Source of the DNA: Setomelanomma holmii
Taxonomy: Eukaryota > Ascomycota > Dothideomycetes > Pleosporales > Phaeosphaeriaceae
Direction of reading: 5' to 3'
DNA length: 64,000 nt
NCBI GenBank assembly: GCA_010015745.1
Contig: ML978169.1
Coordinates: 186,001-250,000, forward strand
Position 1 is the stretch's first letter. Every line of letters starts with the position of its first letter. The position numbers and the translations under genes are program-made. Shown here in pieces: positions 9,408 to 21,526 of the stretch. The notes below the pieces were generated by a model. It did not search any database. It was not told the DNA's origin and was given only the letters and a program-made list of their open reading frames with translations.

Positions 9408-11260
9408 TTAAGATCCTGCCACCAAGTCCTCTTCGTTTGCGACCTCATTGTTCTCTACCTGCTCCTCTTTTTCTGCAGGCGACTGCCTTCCTGTGCTTGC
9501 CTGCAACGCCACGACGATGGCCGATAATGCGACCGCACTCAGGAACAAGGCTCTGAATGCATCCTTGTAAGCTCCCACGGCGACACGCTTCTCCGCACCG
9601 TCAAGACGGCCGACCAGCGCCGGGCTTCCCAAAAGCTTTCGTATCAGCTCACTGCGATGTGGCAACCCCGCGCCCGCGAAGCCGTCCTTCAGCGACTTAT
9701 GCAAGACCCGGCTGAAGAGCCCGCCTCCGATCGCAGAGCCGAAACTACCAGCGAAGCCGCGGAATGTTGCGAGGAGAGATATAACAATTGGATGCACATC
9801 TGTGGTCGTCAGATGCAGCAAGTGGACCAAGGCGTAATTGAGCGCAGCACCAGTGATGAGGCCATTGAGGAAGACCATCAGGACGTAGCCACTCCATGGA
9901 CTCGTGGGCGTAGAGATGAGAGCGAGCGTCAGCATCGTAAGTGGAAACAAAGCCATGGAGATGACGCTGTGCAAATAAAAGCTGCCGTTCCGCTTGATAT
10001 GAAACACGCCGGCGAGAAGTCCGCCAGTGGCAAAACCTGCGTTGGTGGGTATGAGGATGGAGCCAGCAACGGCGGGTGCCCATCCGCGGACCGAGAGAGC
10101 ATACATTGGTGTATAAAATAGGATGCTCCATCGCGCCATCATGAAGCCTAGCGTAGCGAAGCAAGTGAGCAAAGTGCCACGGGATCTCAATACCGAAACA
10201 GGAATGACTGGGTCCGACGCGATGTAAATCTCGTTCAGAATGAAGACCGGCAGAGAGATTGCGGATAGTATGAGCGGTGTTGGAAGGACTCTTGGACCAG
10301 ATAGCCCAAGTAAGAACAGTATGATGGTCGTAGTCAGGAGCAAGGCCCCGGAGTAGTCGATGCGTGCGAGCTTTTGGAGTAAGGAGAGGTCTGTATACTC
10401 GTTGTCCTTGGATGTATACTTCACCGGTATGGAAAGCAACAAGCTGATACCAGCGACAAAACTAACCGGTGCCTGTATACCGAATAGCGGTTTCTGAGGA
10501 CATTAGCATTGGATCGTACATTGTCACGTCTGATGGACTTACCCAGCCAATTTTTGGTTCCAGCGCACCAGCTATGACAGCTCCAAGCGACACGCCTACA
10601 GTCATACCTGAATTCACGAGACCGATATAGAGTCCGCGTCTCTTTGGCGGAGTCATCTGAATCACGATTATGCTTGCAACGATGAGGATTCCGCCACCAC
10701 CGGCTCCTGTAAACGCACGACCAACCAAAAAGACGTTGAATGTATTTGAAAGTCCGGTGATGGCTGTCCCAATGCAAATTAAGACGGTGGAGAAGAACAT
10801 GCAGTGTCGAGGACTAAAGACTTGCGACAATCGGCCCATCAGAGGCGCCAAGCTTGACATTGCAATGAGGTATGACGATGTTAGCCATGTTGCTTTCTCG
10901 AAAGCATCCAAATCCGCGGCTATTGACGATTGTGTTGTGGTGAGAATTGATATGTTGGTCGCTGAAAATAGTCAGCATGGTCATTGAACAGCATTGCTTG
11001 CATCTGAGCTGACAACATGCGACAAGAAACCGGATGGATTTGTGAGGTCATCCTGGCGGAGCCTGCAGCGACTAGATTATGGTATAGAATAGTCGTTTAC
11101 CTTGAAGAAATATCATCAATCCAATCGATGCTATTATGAAGGTCCCTCGAGTTGTGGATATGGCCGGCACCGTCTCATCGTCCTTCGGATAGATTGCCCG
11201 TACTGATGTTGATCGATGCAGCAGTGGCGCCCGCTCTGCCCTCCCTATTTCAATCGTCAT
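9408..11260 (-). CDS. MFS transporter, vacuolar basic amino acid (Vba)-like
   Basis: Three exons, 11260-11101, 10961-10543 and 10493-9408, with introns 11100-10962 (139 nt, GTAAAC) and 10542-10494 (49 nt, GTAAGT). The phases agree and give 554 aa. Features of the drug:H+ antiporter DHA2 branch are visible: FEKATWLTSSYLIA, GRLSQVFSPRH, the motif C-like GLVNSGMTVGVSLGAVIAG, and FGIQAPVSF before a second hydrophobic half. About 12-14 membrane segments are expected. The N-terminal tail has an acidic/dileucine-type patch (ERAPLL) like vacuolar sorting signals of Vba/Ybr293w proteins. Proton-coupled export of basic amino acids into the vacuole is the family role; substrate is not provable from sequence. 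It is divergently transcribed from HRD3. Confidence 0.87.
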
Positions 11261-11767
11261 GGCAGATAAGAATCAGGATAATAGAAAGAAAGATCAGATG
11301 AAGCGATACAGAAAGGGTGAGTAGCCATGCTTGATGGTGAACACCCGCGAAAATCATGATGATGATACTTGCAGGGATGCGGCGCGCCCTGCGATGACAA
11401 ATGCTGCAAGAGGTCTGGAGCGACGAGCCGAGGTCTTTCGTCCGCAACAAAAATGAGAAAGCCACAGCAGCTTCAGTGTCTCGAGAGTGAATGGGCTTGA
11501 ATCTAGTAGACGATGTAGCGAAGCCAAGCAGATGTGTGCGTGAGGTATGCTGCAGGCTTGGGATTATGTGCTCGGTGACGTCAATGCTCTGATTGGCTAC
11601 AGCGTGCGGCGTAACTGCAGCCGGCTTTGGTAACTACTGAAAGCTGGCCTGAACGAGCAAGCACACCACAACAGTTTGAGCGCAGTCGCACTCATGCTTC
11701 CTTCCTTCTGAATTGGCGCGATGATCTTTTCTTCTTCGACAACCCCGCACATCGACACATACCCGCG
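11261..11767. promoter_or_regulatory. shared divergent promoter region
   Basis: 507 nt between the MFS transporter (minus) and HRD3 (plus). It must hold both promoters. No clear TATA or known operator was recognised. Confidence 0.5.
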
Positions 11768-14446
11768 ATGAGGCCACGGTTACAGCGGCTCGTGCCGCTC
11801 TTGTTCGGTATGCTTGTTGCGCCAACATGGAGGAGCGTCCTGGTTGACTTATACGCGTCTAGTCCTTTCACTATTTGTATATCTTTCCACAGCAGCGGAT
11901 ACCCGAGCGCATTCATCACAAAAGCCATCGCGGAAGGGCACATCGTCAGAGAGGCGAGAGACGGGACAAGATGCAGAGCGGCCATGGAAGTCAACCTGGG
12001 GAAACACTAAAGGTAGTGCGAATCCACATCAAGGAGAGATAGCCTTCAATGAGGCCATGACACTCCTCCACAAGATCAGGCCAGCGACGGCACCATGGTG
12101 GAACTTTGACAACAAGTCTGGCATACTGGGATCGAGCGCATACTACGCCAAGGAGATATTCGGTCTCCTCTTCATGAACGCGCCGGCGCAGCAGGATCTG
12201 CTTACGACGAATTCGCAGCCAAAGAAGCTTGGTCAGCCTCTCGCCCAAGCTGTCAAGCTGTTGGAAGAGTCAGCGGCGCAGAAGAACCCTGATGCGCTGT
12301 TCATGCTCGCGGAAATGAACTTCTACGGCAACTGTACGCACCCGCGGAACTACTCGGAAGCGTTTCGCCGGTACCACGAGCTCGCTACGTTGAATGGAAA
12401 CTCCTCGGCACAACATATGGTTGGGTTCATGTATGCGACAGGCATCGGAGGCGCGGTCAAGCAGGATCAGGCGAGGGCTATGCTTTACCATACGTTGGCG
12501 GCAGAGGATGGAAATGTCAGGTCAGAAATGACCATCGCATATCGGCACTCCTCAGGCATCTCCACACCTCGCAATTGCGAAGAGGCAGTGCACTTCTACA
12601 AGAATGTCGCAAAGAAGGCGATTGCATATATCCGATCTGGGCCTCCAGGCGGACACGCAACGACGAGAGAATCGTACAAAATCGCGGACGAGGTTGGTGG
12701 CGTATATGGCGAGGGTGCGAGCGCGGCCAGTTCAGGGCAAAACGCCAGACTTGGCAGTGTGCACTCGGACGCGTACAGCTCTTTGGAAGACGTGGTCGAG
12801 TACATGGACTTGCAGGCGCGGAAAGGCGATGCAAGAGCCAGCTTCAACCTAGCCAAGCTGAACTATGACGGTTCTCGAACATCGAATCGCGACCTGCCAG
12901 CTGCGAAGAAACGATTCCTGGAGCTAGCACGGATGTACTGGACGAAAGACGGCAAGACGAAACCCAATGTGCCGACTACTACCGAGAGGCTGGCTGCGAA
13001 AGCAGCTGGCTATCTTGGCCGTATGTTCCTGCGCGGCGAAGGCATGCCGCAGAGTTTTGACATTGCGAAAACTTGGTTCAAGCGAGGCATCGATCACGGA
13101 GATGCGTTGTCTCAATACTCCATGGGTCTCATGTACCTCAATGGGCTCGGTGTGCCTGTGAACGCCGTACGGGCAGCCGAGCTCTTCGCAGCTGCCGCAG
13201 ACCAAGATTTGGCAGTTGCCCAAGTCCGCCTAGGTGCATTATTTTTAGACCAAGGCGACGTCGATATTGCAATCAAGTATTTCGAGCTTGCAGCAAGGCA
13301 CGGACATCTCGAGGCTTTCTATTATCTTGCAGAGCTGACACACAATGGGGTAGGTCGTGACAAGTCTTGTCCTGTCGCGGCTGCATACTATAAGATTGTG
13401 GCAGAGAAGGCCGAGTTCATGTCGACTTCTTTCCCTGAAGCGAACGCGGCATACGCCAGGGGCGACCTGGAAACAGCCCTGGTCGGCTACATGATGGCCG
13501 CCGAGCAGGGCTTCGAATATGGACAAGCGAATGTGGCATACCTCCTTGACCAGGTCAAGCCACGCTTCACCCTCAGCTCCCTGGTTCCGTTCATGAAAAA
13601 GCAAGTTTCGCTTGCGGGCGATGCTGCTCTCGCCTTGGTCTACTGGACACGATCTGCGGAGCAGAAAAACGTGGACTCTATGGTCAAGATGGGTGACTAC
13701 TATCTCTACGGCCTTGGCACCTCTCAGGATGAAGAAAAGGCAGCTCAGTGCTACCAGGCAGCAGCCGAGACAATGCTTAGTGCCCAGGCCATGTGGAATC
13801 TAGGCTGGATGCACGAGAATGGGATTGGCATTGATCAGGACTTCCATCTCGCCAAGAGACATTACGATCTGGCTCTGGAGACCAATCCCCGTGAGGCCTA
13901 TCTGCCAGTTGTGCTTGCTTTGTACAAATTGCGCTTCCGCAGCTGGTGGAACACCATCACCAACGGGAACATCAAATCCATCCAGGAAGAGCCAGGTAAG
14001 CCTCATAATCACTTGTTCCTCGTGGTCTGATTGCTAAAATCTGAACAGTCGTCAAGAACGACTGGACGCTCACTGAGTGGCTCAGCGCCTTTCTGGAGGC
14101 GGAGCTGGCTGGTTGGGACGACTACGAGCCCGATGACTATGACGACACCCACGTAGCGGGCGACGATTATTATGACGGCGACGACATTGACTCTGATATC
14201 CTCGAATCACTCATCATTCTTGCTCTGAGCGGTGCATTGGCATTCTTGCTTTACTACCGCACTCAACGGCAGAGGAGACAGGAAGAGGAAAGGAGAAGAC
14301 AAGAACAGCAGCAGCAACAGCTGAATCAAGGTGTCGCGGCCGCGCAACAACAACCGCCGCAACAACAGCAGCAGGATCGAGGGTTGTTTCCGAACCCAAA
14401 TGACCCCGACTTCTTGAATTGGGTAGCGGGTGGGATAGGGCATTGA
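11768..14446 (+). CDS. hrd3: HRD3/SEL1L, ERAD ubiquitin ligase subunit
   Basis: Proposed exons are 11768-11807, 11893-13995 and 14049-14446, with introns 11808-11892 (GTATGC...CAG) and 13996-14048 (GTAAGC...CAG), giving about 846 aa. The long frame has no ATG before residue MTLLHK, so a small first exon is required. MRPRLQRLVPLLF supplies a signal-peptide-like start, and the exact acceptor (CAG at 11892 or 11895) is uncertain. Many Sel1-like repeats follow, such as AQHMVGFMYATGIGG, SQYSMGLMYLNGLGV and AMWNLGWMHENGIG. After an acidic Asp/Tyr-rich linker there is one C-terminal membrane segment (LIILALSGALAFLLYY) and a Gln-rich cytosolic tail. Hrd3 recruits misfolded ER proteins to the Hrd1 RING ligase for degradation. 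Topology and length fit the family. Confidence 0.9.
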
Positions 14447-14694
14447 GCAATGCTCATGGAATTAGGAAATCAAAGCATGGGCAGGCGTTTGAAGGTCGAT
14501 GTGGCTTCCCAAGCACATCTAACTGACAGAGTGTAAATGTATGTGTATACAGAAAGATGTACAGTCTGCATGGTGCTCAACTGCGTGCTGATGCATTCAT
14601 CGATCTTGCTGTGAATCGCTCTTGCTCCAAGTACCGCCCCATCTGCTCCCATGTCCTGGCGTCATGTCCTACTTCCAAGTCCCCAGGGATCCTT

Positions 14695-15280
14695 CTACCT
14701 TTCGCTCTCTGCCATTGCACCTCCGTCAGGACCCAAGTCCGCATCCTTGACCTCAACGTCGATGGCATTCCTGCTTGCCATCACGGGCGCTGTTGTGGAT
14801 ACGTTGACGGCGCTCTCTTCGCTCCTTCCGCCTTCCTCCGCTAGTTCGCCTGTAGTTGGGTTGCGGGCCCTGGTTTCGCGTTCTTTGGCGCTCATCAGCG
14901 CATGGATCGCTCCCGATGCCACAAAAATACTGGTACACTTTGGACATTTCGCCTGGCCCACCGTAATTTCCGTCGCCTCATCATGTGCATGATTTGGGGG
15001 AGTGGAGGTTGGGGGTGAAAATTTGATGCAGTTTTATGCGCCTGGTTGGCTCGAGGAGTATGGGGAGGTGGGGACTGGTTGTGGGCTCCGACTTGAGGAG
15101 TTTGCAAGGAGATGGTGGAGCGAAGATTGGAAGTTGTAGAAGGTGAAGCATGCTGGGAAGGAGTGCTATGTCGTGCGGAGAGGAAGTGGGGATTCCTTGA
15201 TACAGAGCATTGTTGTAGACTGGGCGGGAGAAGAGGGTAAGGATGGTTTCATAGTAAGGAGATATTGACAAATCGTTCAT
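14695..15280 (-). CDS. possible small gene, structure unresolved
   Basis: Two minus-strand frames look coding but do not join in phase. One starts at ATG 15280 (MNDLSISPYYETILTLFSRP). The other, about 14993-14695, reads HAHDEATEITVGQAKCPKCT, continues with SAKERETRARNPTTGELAEE and ends at TGA-side 14695; it has a CxxC pair. The second frame has no ATG of its own. I found no GT-AG intron of the right length to join them, so this may be a frameshifted gene, a mis-joined pair or coincidence. No family recognised. Confidence 0.3.
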
Positions 15281-15670
15281 GGTCGAGAATGTAGTTGACC
15301 TCCGGTCCTTGAGTTCGGGCTTCACGATACCAATCCAAACTAACGTGGCCCGATTGAAGAGCCCGACGAGTCGGGTAAAACGTGGTCAAGACGGTGCCAA
15401 TAGATTTCTATGTTGGGAAAAACATATGTAATCCGATCAATGCCCATATCTTCATTGTTCAATTTTCCAGCTTTTGAATTTTCCCTACTACATCATCACC
15501 TGCTTGGATAGGTTGTTTCTCCAAGATCTACCTATGCTTGACCACAACGCTGACTGCAGTGAAGTTCTGGACATAGTCTCAAGCCAACATTCTTCCGTAT
15601 AAGCTTGAAGGTCGTGAAGTCACGCTGAAGCTTCTATGGTCGACCTATTGCATCCCTGTCACATGCTGCG
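15281..15670. other. spacer, nothing recognised
   Basis: AT-richer in 15400-15500. No open frame of interest. Confidence 0.5.
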
Positions 15671-17494
15671 CTAGTTTCGCCAATGCTTGTTCCGAAAAGA
15701 CGCCCAAACGACCGCCGGCCTGTCTGAAGCAGCCCTCGAGGGCGGAGCCTGGAGCGAGAACCAGGAGCCGCCTTGCAGATGACCAGGGAGCGAGCTAGTC
15801 ACGCTGGTATTGGTTCGGATTTCTCGAGCTAGACGAGCACCTTCTTCCTTCACCTCCTGCTCTTCTAGCGCTGCATGTGTATACACAATGGTACTTGAAG
15901 GCGTAGTCTCGTTGCTGCTCGGACAAACGGCATGGAATAGCTGACCGTGTCCGTTAATCCACAGTGACGGGAGAGGACTGGCCGCTAAGGTTGGGTCTTT
16001 CAGGATGACTGTTGAGAGCAGTATGAAGGTAGAGCGCTCGAAGCCACCCCAATCAGTGGTTTTCTCACACGTACCACGACTTTTGTACTCTCCTTCCGCA
16101 TGCGCGCTATCCGATTGGCGGAACACAAGCTGAGCATCGTCTTGGATGGCTTCAAAGACGTGTAACATGCAACTGATCTCGATGCGCATATCGGAGAATG
16201 GTATGAACCGGTCGAGGTTGAATTCGAGGACGATCGTTGGCAGATGGCGAAGTGCGTTGTTGCCAGGCAGTACCAATTTTCGAAAAGATTCATTCTCGGC
16301 CCAAGCATCGAGGGATCTGAAGCAGTCGAAGTTAGTCTTCGAAGTGTAGGCAGCCATTTTCAGGCTGTATTTTGTGAGTTGTGGCTTACGATCATGACGA
16401 ACGATCGCTGCGTCGCAACTCCACCGATCTTTAGCCAGGAAGTTAAGCCATAGTCCATTTGCGACTTTGTTGTCCAGTTCGAATGTCACAGAGCTGCCTG
16501 AGTTGCAAGCATGGTCTAAAACAGCCTCGTGGACCTCGCGGGGCAGCTTATCGACCATCGAATGTGGTGGTGGTTTGAAGGCGACTATTTTCCCCTCGTC
16601 GAGAATGTCGAACCGCTTGAAGATGTGTTGCCCACTCAGGATCGGGTTGAAGACCAAAGGGTCACGTGGCCCTCTGGGTGTGGTGGATCACCCAAATAGC
16701 CCGTGTCATTGAGCATGACAGCGGGCATCAGGCGGGAATACTTGGCGAAACGCTGAAAGTCAAGCACGTCTTGAGTGCCAATCAAAATGAGGAGATCGTT
16801 CAGCTCTTTCGTCGGAAAGCACCGGACTCCGTGCATCGGAGGGCCTGGTGGATGCAGCGATGCTTTCAGATGCCGGCCCGTGTTCGGCGTAGATAATTTG
16901 CCCATAGGACGCGAAGTATTGTAGTGCATTCAACGAGCAGTTCGGCAAGGCTAAGTGACAAGTCTCTGGGCATCGAGCATCGGCATCAATGACTACTGTC
17001 GAGATCATCGAACTCTGAGATCCGATGGAACGCAGCCGGTTGAGTGCGGCATTGGTCTGGTCGTAACAGCCTCGATATTCTTGGTCGAGGACATGTGAGA
17101 ACAGGTGCTCATTCGTGCCATAAAGCACGGTGGCAGCTTCGTGGTAGATCTGGCGGCACGTGCCAAGAAGTGATGTGCAACCCGCGAAGCCATGTTGGAA
17201 CTCTTCGTCAAGAGCATGGTCTTCTACATTGATGCCTTCGGGTAGTTCTAGCTACTCTATAGGTACTTGGCGTGCGTCAAAGTCCTAAGGAGAATGTTTA
17301 GCCCTCAGCAGCATCGAGACCTGCTTGCGGTACGCGGCATCATCGTGAAGCAAGACCGGCCCGTCCCGCTTGTACAAGAAATCGTACACCTTCTTGCGGA
17401 TCTCCGGTGGTAAAGTCGTCAAGAAGGAAGGCGCCGATGGGTCTGCTGGACTCGACATTGACTTCGCAATGCGGACATGCGAGACAGCTGCCAT
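15671..17494 (-). pseudogene. broken F-box-like / 2EXR-type fungal gene
   Basis: The ATG at 17494 starts a reading frame with LTTLPPEIRKKVYDFLYKRD, the typical N-terminal helix of fungal F-box-like/2EXR proteins. In-frame TAG codons occur at 17287-17285 and 17254-17252, and the same frame continues with GCTSLLGTCRQIYHEAATVL to about 16760. A 69-nt stretch with weak splice sites (GTCTCG...GTAG) could remove both stops. After that the likely coding frame changes twice: ELNDLLILIGTQDVLDFQRF (around 16800) and then VFNPILSGQHIFKRFDIL to the stop at 15671. No introns of suitable phase join these parts. The last 987-nt block is open and keeps protein-like composition. Function is unknown; such proteins form large lineage-specific families in Dothideomycetes. 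Probably a recent pseudogene. Confidence 0.5.
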
Positions 17495-17879
17495 TCTGAG
17501 TGGTGTTGAGTTGTTCGAAGAAATAGTTGAAGTTGTTATTTCTGTTCGCGTGGGATGGGAGTGCAGATGCGAAACGGCAGAGCGATATCTTTAGGGAAGC
17601 GCGAGGCCGCGAAAGGAAGGGCGGCGCCATTACGTCCGAAAGGGGGCAAATGTGGTGAAAGTCGAAACGAACAACAAACGCCCTCTGCAGCATACAAATA
17701 GTCGAACTGCTAATGGTCATCAATAAGGACGTGTGCTATGTATTCTGTAACTGATATGTACCATAATTGCCTAGGTGTTCCCTACTAATTCGATAGATGT
17801 GCCCAGATCACAATGCTAGAGAAAGGACCATAACTGCTTGCAGAAGATGTCAACCACTCAGGGCGACTCTATATTCATT
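17495..17879. other. spacer, nothing recognised
   Basis: 5' flank of the F-box-like gene and 3' flank of the protease gene. A long alternative minus frame here (17340-17723) is judged a shadow. Confidence 0.5.
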
Positions 17880-19431
17880 CTAGGACTGTGCTGGTGGGAC
17901 CGCTGTATTCTGATTCGACTCCTTCCGCTGCACCCAACCGAACCTCGGGCTGCCGTTGTTCATGTCAAAGATGGCATAGATAGCCTTGAGAACCGCGTCG
18001 CCGTAGATGTCCATGTTCATACTGCCCCTGGACTGGATGCTTCCATACACCATACCATTGCCGGCATCCGCAAAACCAAGGTCTTCCTTCTGGAAAGCAA
18101 CCTGAGCGTCGCCGATTGCAAGAGTGACATTGGGAAGCTTGTCTACGCTGGTCGACGACGGGAAGAGGTAGCCTTGCTGAGTATCGTCGTACTTGGAACC
18201 AGGAATGGCGGCATATACGGCTTCAACAAGAGTGTCGTCGACAAGGCAGAGAGTGGTGCCGGTGTCCATGATCGAGGTGTTGCCGCTGCGATTGATAGTC
18301 TTGCCGTTGATGGTGGCACTGGTAGACTGAATCTGCCAGAAGCCTTGGCTGTTGTCGACATCGGCATAGTTAGGTGAGGCGGCGCCGGCTGCTTCCATCA
18401 CATTCTGGTCAATGTAGCCGAATGTGTAGAAGCTCTCTCCCTTGTCTGCCTCATCGGCATCACGCCAGCTGCCGAGGTACGCGGTGAAAAGCTGCTGGGT
18501 AATGTCTTTGTCGGCAATCAAGTTGTCCACAGGGGTTTTCTGCGGAGTCGGGGCAACGGTATTGAGCGAGCCGAAGGCAAGTCCGAGAAGTCCGCTGCCA
18601 TTGCCCTTGACAAGGTCAGTACCCAAGAAAAGCATCTCCGCGCATATTCACATACCTGGACGAATTGTGCGGAAAGTTCCTTCGCCAACTCGATGGCTTG
18701 TCCCTCGACCTTCAGACCACCGAGGTCGAGAACGTCTGTGCCAACATCTCCACTTGCGGAGGAGGAGTCACCATAGGAAATCTTCCAGGTAGATCCGCTC
18801 AATTCCTTGAATGTGCTAGACTTTGTCGCATCAAAAGCGACCTGCTGGTTCTTCGCATTGGCTTGACTGAGAATGTTCGAGGGTAACTCGGTTGACCAAA
18901 CCTACTTCAAATGAGCATTTTCTGGTATGGAGAGCAAAGGGCGGGAAATGGGCTTACCCAAAGATCCGATGAACCAGTATCGAAGTCCAGGTACAACTGC
19001 TGGGCTGGCGTACCGATGGAGACAGGGCAGAGGTAAAGGGAGTCGTTCTGGATGTCTTCGGCAGTGACTTCGCCGCTCTGTGCATCCGAAGGGGCCGTAG
19101 TGTCAGCGCCACCTCCAGCAGCGGCATGATGATGCGTCTTATGATGTCCAGAGCTGGAAGCGCCTGTGCGCTTTCTCAAGGCATAATGACTTCGCATGCG
19201 GCCTCCCGCTTTTTGGCCAGCACCAAACTTTCCTTGCTGGGAGAATACTTTAGTTTGGAAGTAGGGTCCAGGTTTAGTGCCGTCGAAGCCATCTGTACGA
19301 GGTTAGCCAATGCACACCATCGTTAGCGCCGACGTTGCGTTACATTTGCTCATGGCCCAGACATATGACTTGGTGCCATTGTGGTGGTATTTCGGGCTGC
19401 GGTTAATAGCAATACGCTGGAAAGAAGCCAT
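17880..19431 (-). CDS. aspartic protease, pepsin family A1 (no signal peptide)
   Basis: Four exons: 19431-19344, 19292-18958, 18901-18656 and 18605-17880. The introns are 51, 56 and 50 nt with consistent phase, giving 464 aa. The first catalytic Asp is in FDTGSSDLWV (exon 2 end/exon 3 start) and the second in MDTGTTLCLVDD (exon 4). The flap region (WKISYGDSSSASGDVGTDVL) and GLLGLAFGSLNTV are typical of fungal pepsins. The N terminus MASFQRIAINRSPKYHHNGT is a propeptide-like start shared by a class of ascomycete aspergillopepsin-like proteins and lacks a hydrophobic signal sequence. A His-rich stretch (GHHKTHHHAAAGGG) lies before the catalytic domain. Cellular location is therefore open: intracellular, or non-classically secreted. 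The last intron's acceptor (AG at 18607-18606) is the least certain join. Confidence 0.88.
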
Positions 19432-21526
19432 GGCTGCGAATACAAGTGTTGGAATTCGAGGTCTCAGAGGTGTTGAGGATACGTGCTTGTGAGAAGAAAG
19501 TTCGTTTGTGGTGATTTGGGTGTAGAGTCGGAGGAGGATGTCTGTGGACTTCTGGAAGTGACGCCTACTTGCACTTATAGCCACTTCCCATGCCGCAGCC
19601 TTCGGGTTGCGTCACAACAGCACGACCCAGCAACGTGGTCATACCTGCCTGGCGAAGCGCATCAGGCACGAAATCACACGCGTGCTGCGTACCCCACACC
19701 GATTGCAGGCTGCTGGCAGCTGGCCAAGTTTGTCGCCCAAACGTGCCAGCGTCTAATCAGAAGACCGGATCACCAGACGTGGTGGGGACGGTGCCTTCGG
19801 AGGGTCTCTCTGCGACACACGCTGTCGAATAGCAAAACCCGGGGTGCAACCTCGGGAGGCGTAGTTTCGGTGGGCATGGCCGCAAGAATACCAAGCTCAC
19901 CAAGCTCCCACAAGCTTTAGGATCGGCAGGCCCATTTACAAGATGGCTTGAACTGGCTGAAACACCAAGCTGAATGCCCGCACATGGAGACCTTGACGCT
20001 GGCTGGATTCGTTGACAATGGGCCCTAGCAGGCCTAGTACCTGTAAATATGGCATCGTGCCTGGCAAATCGAGACAGATTCATTGGCCGTGACGTCGTTG
20101 AGTTTGCCAAATTCGGTCGGGAAAATGCATCCGTGGACCTTTGACAGGGCGACAAAACACCACGTAGGACCCGTAACAAACCTGCGAGGGTTTCATGGTC
20201 ACTGATTGCATGGTGAATCCAGGTTTCGCCGCAACCCCAGCCTCAAATGCCTCTCTGATCGAGTGTGGAGAGCTCCCAGGCTATGACGTAATAGTGTACG
20301 CGGCCCGTCCCAGGGTGGAAGGCGGTTAGATTTGGCTGCAACAAGGGAGGAGATAAGGGAGGCAGCAGAAGTGAAGCAAGACATGCGATTCTATCCCATG
20401 ATGTTTGTTGTACGCAGTCCAGAAGGAAAATAGAAGACAACGTAAGCACAGGTGCCAAGTCAGCATGACCCTAGGGAAGTCGGGAACGATTCGGATCTCG
20501 GCTCAGTCTCGGCTGAACAACTGTGATGTCGTCCACACCTGCCCAGGTACACAAGTACACAAGTCGAGCATTCGAACACCAGATTCGGCGCGAGTGCCTA
20601 GTCAGAGATAGAATCGGGCTTCAGCCATGGCGCCTAAAGAACGGGTCACCTATCGGCGCACATAAGAGAGCGTTCCCCCTCTGTCCCATTTTTGACTTCA
20701 AATACGTAATGCAGTATTTCGACAGCTTTGGAGGTCTTAGAGGGTCCTTTATCAGCCATGTAACTCTATGGCAGGATCTTTGTTCCAAGCATGCAAATTC
20801 GATGCTATCAACGAATGAGACCGTAGGGCCGTGAAGTACAAGCACAACTAGGACTACTTGGCTCACCTCGCTTTGGTGATTCGCAACCACGAAGACGAAT
20901 TGTGTTAGCGAGTAGCAGGCACTTGTTGAAGCGACTTCGTGGCTGGCTCTTGACCGCGCAGTGTACGGCTTCATTCTCCTGCGTACTCATACTCATCGCC
21001 CTTGCGATGTTTTGGTGCATCTGGCGGCTATTTTTCAACCAAGACATATTCAACAAGACTTCAATTTAGCCCAAATTCGTCAAGATCCCGTTCGAGATGC
21101 TTCGTAACGATGAAGGGATGGGAGGATACGGCGCTTCATCGCGAGCCCGCGCCCGCCAAGGGCCGACACTCCGCGATAGACTCTCAGCAGCGTCATTCAC
21201 GTACAGAGATGCAAAATTAGTCCCGAGTCGATGGAATCTGGGGTTAGCTCACACGGGGTTCCCTAGGCTGGGTTTTTTTCGAGCTTGTCTTGCCACGGCG
21301 ACACTTCGGGTGCAGTCATCGTCGCGGTCTAGTCCACGGGGAATGTCACTCTGTGGCTTATACTTATAGTTTGTCGCGACCTGTCGACGATGGCTTCATG
21401 ACTTCATTCCATCATGTTAATGTCTATAAGAGCACCGAGGGAGTGATACCTTGATGCATGTCAGGCACTCTTGACTCCGTCATCGGCTTCACTCATCTCT
21501 GAACCGACCGATTGAAATCGCCCATC
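19432..21526. other. 2.1-kb gene-poor gap
   Basis: No gene recognised on either strand. The longest minus frame (19757-20179, 140 codons) has no domain and atypical composition. The region may hold old, unrecognisable relics next to the decayed cluster that follows. Confidence 0.5.

Noticed and set aside
19757..20179. 140-codon minus-strand frame as a gene
   Set aside because: No domain, no good context, composition of a chance frame in GC-rich DNA.
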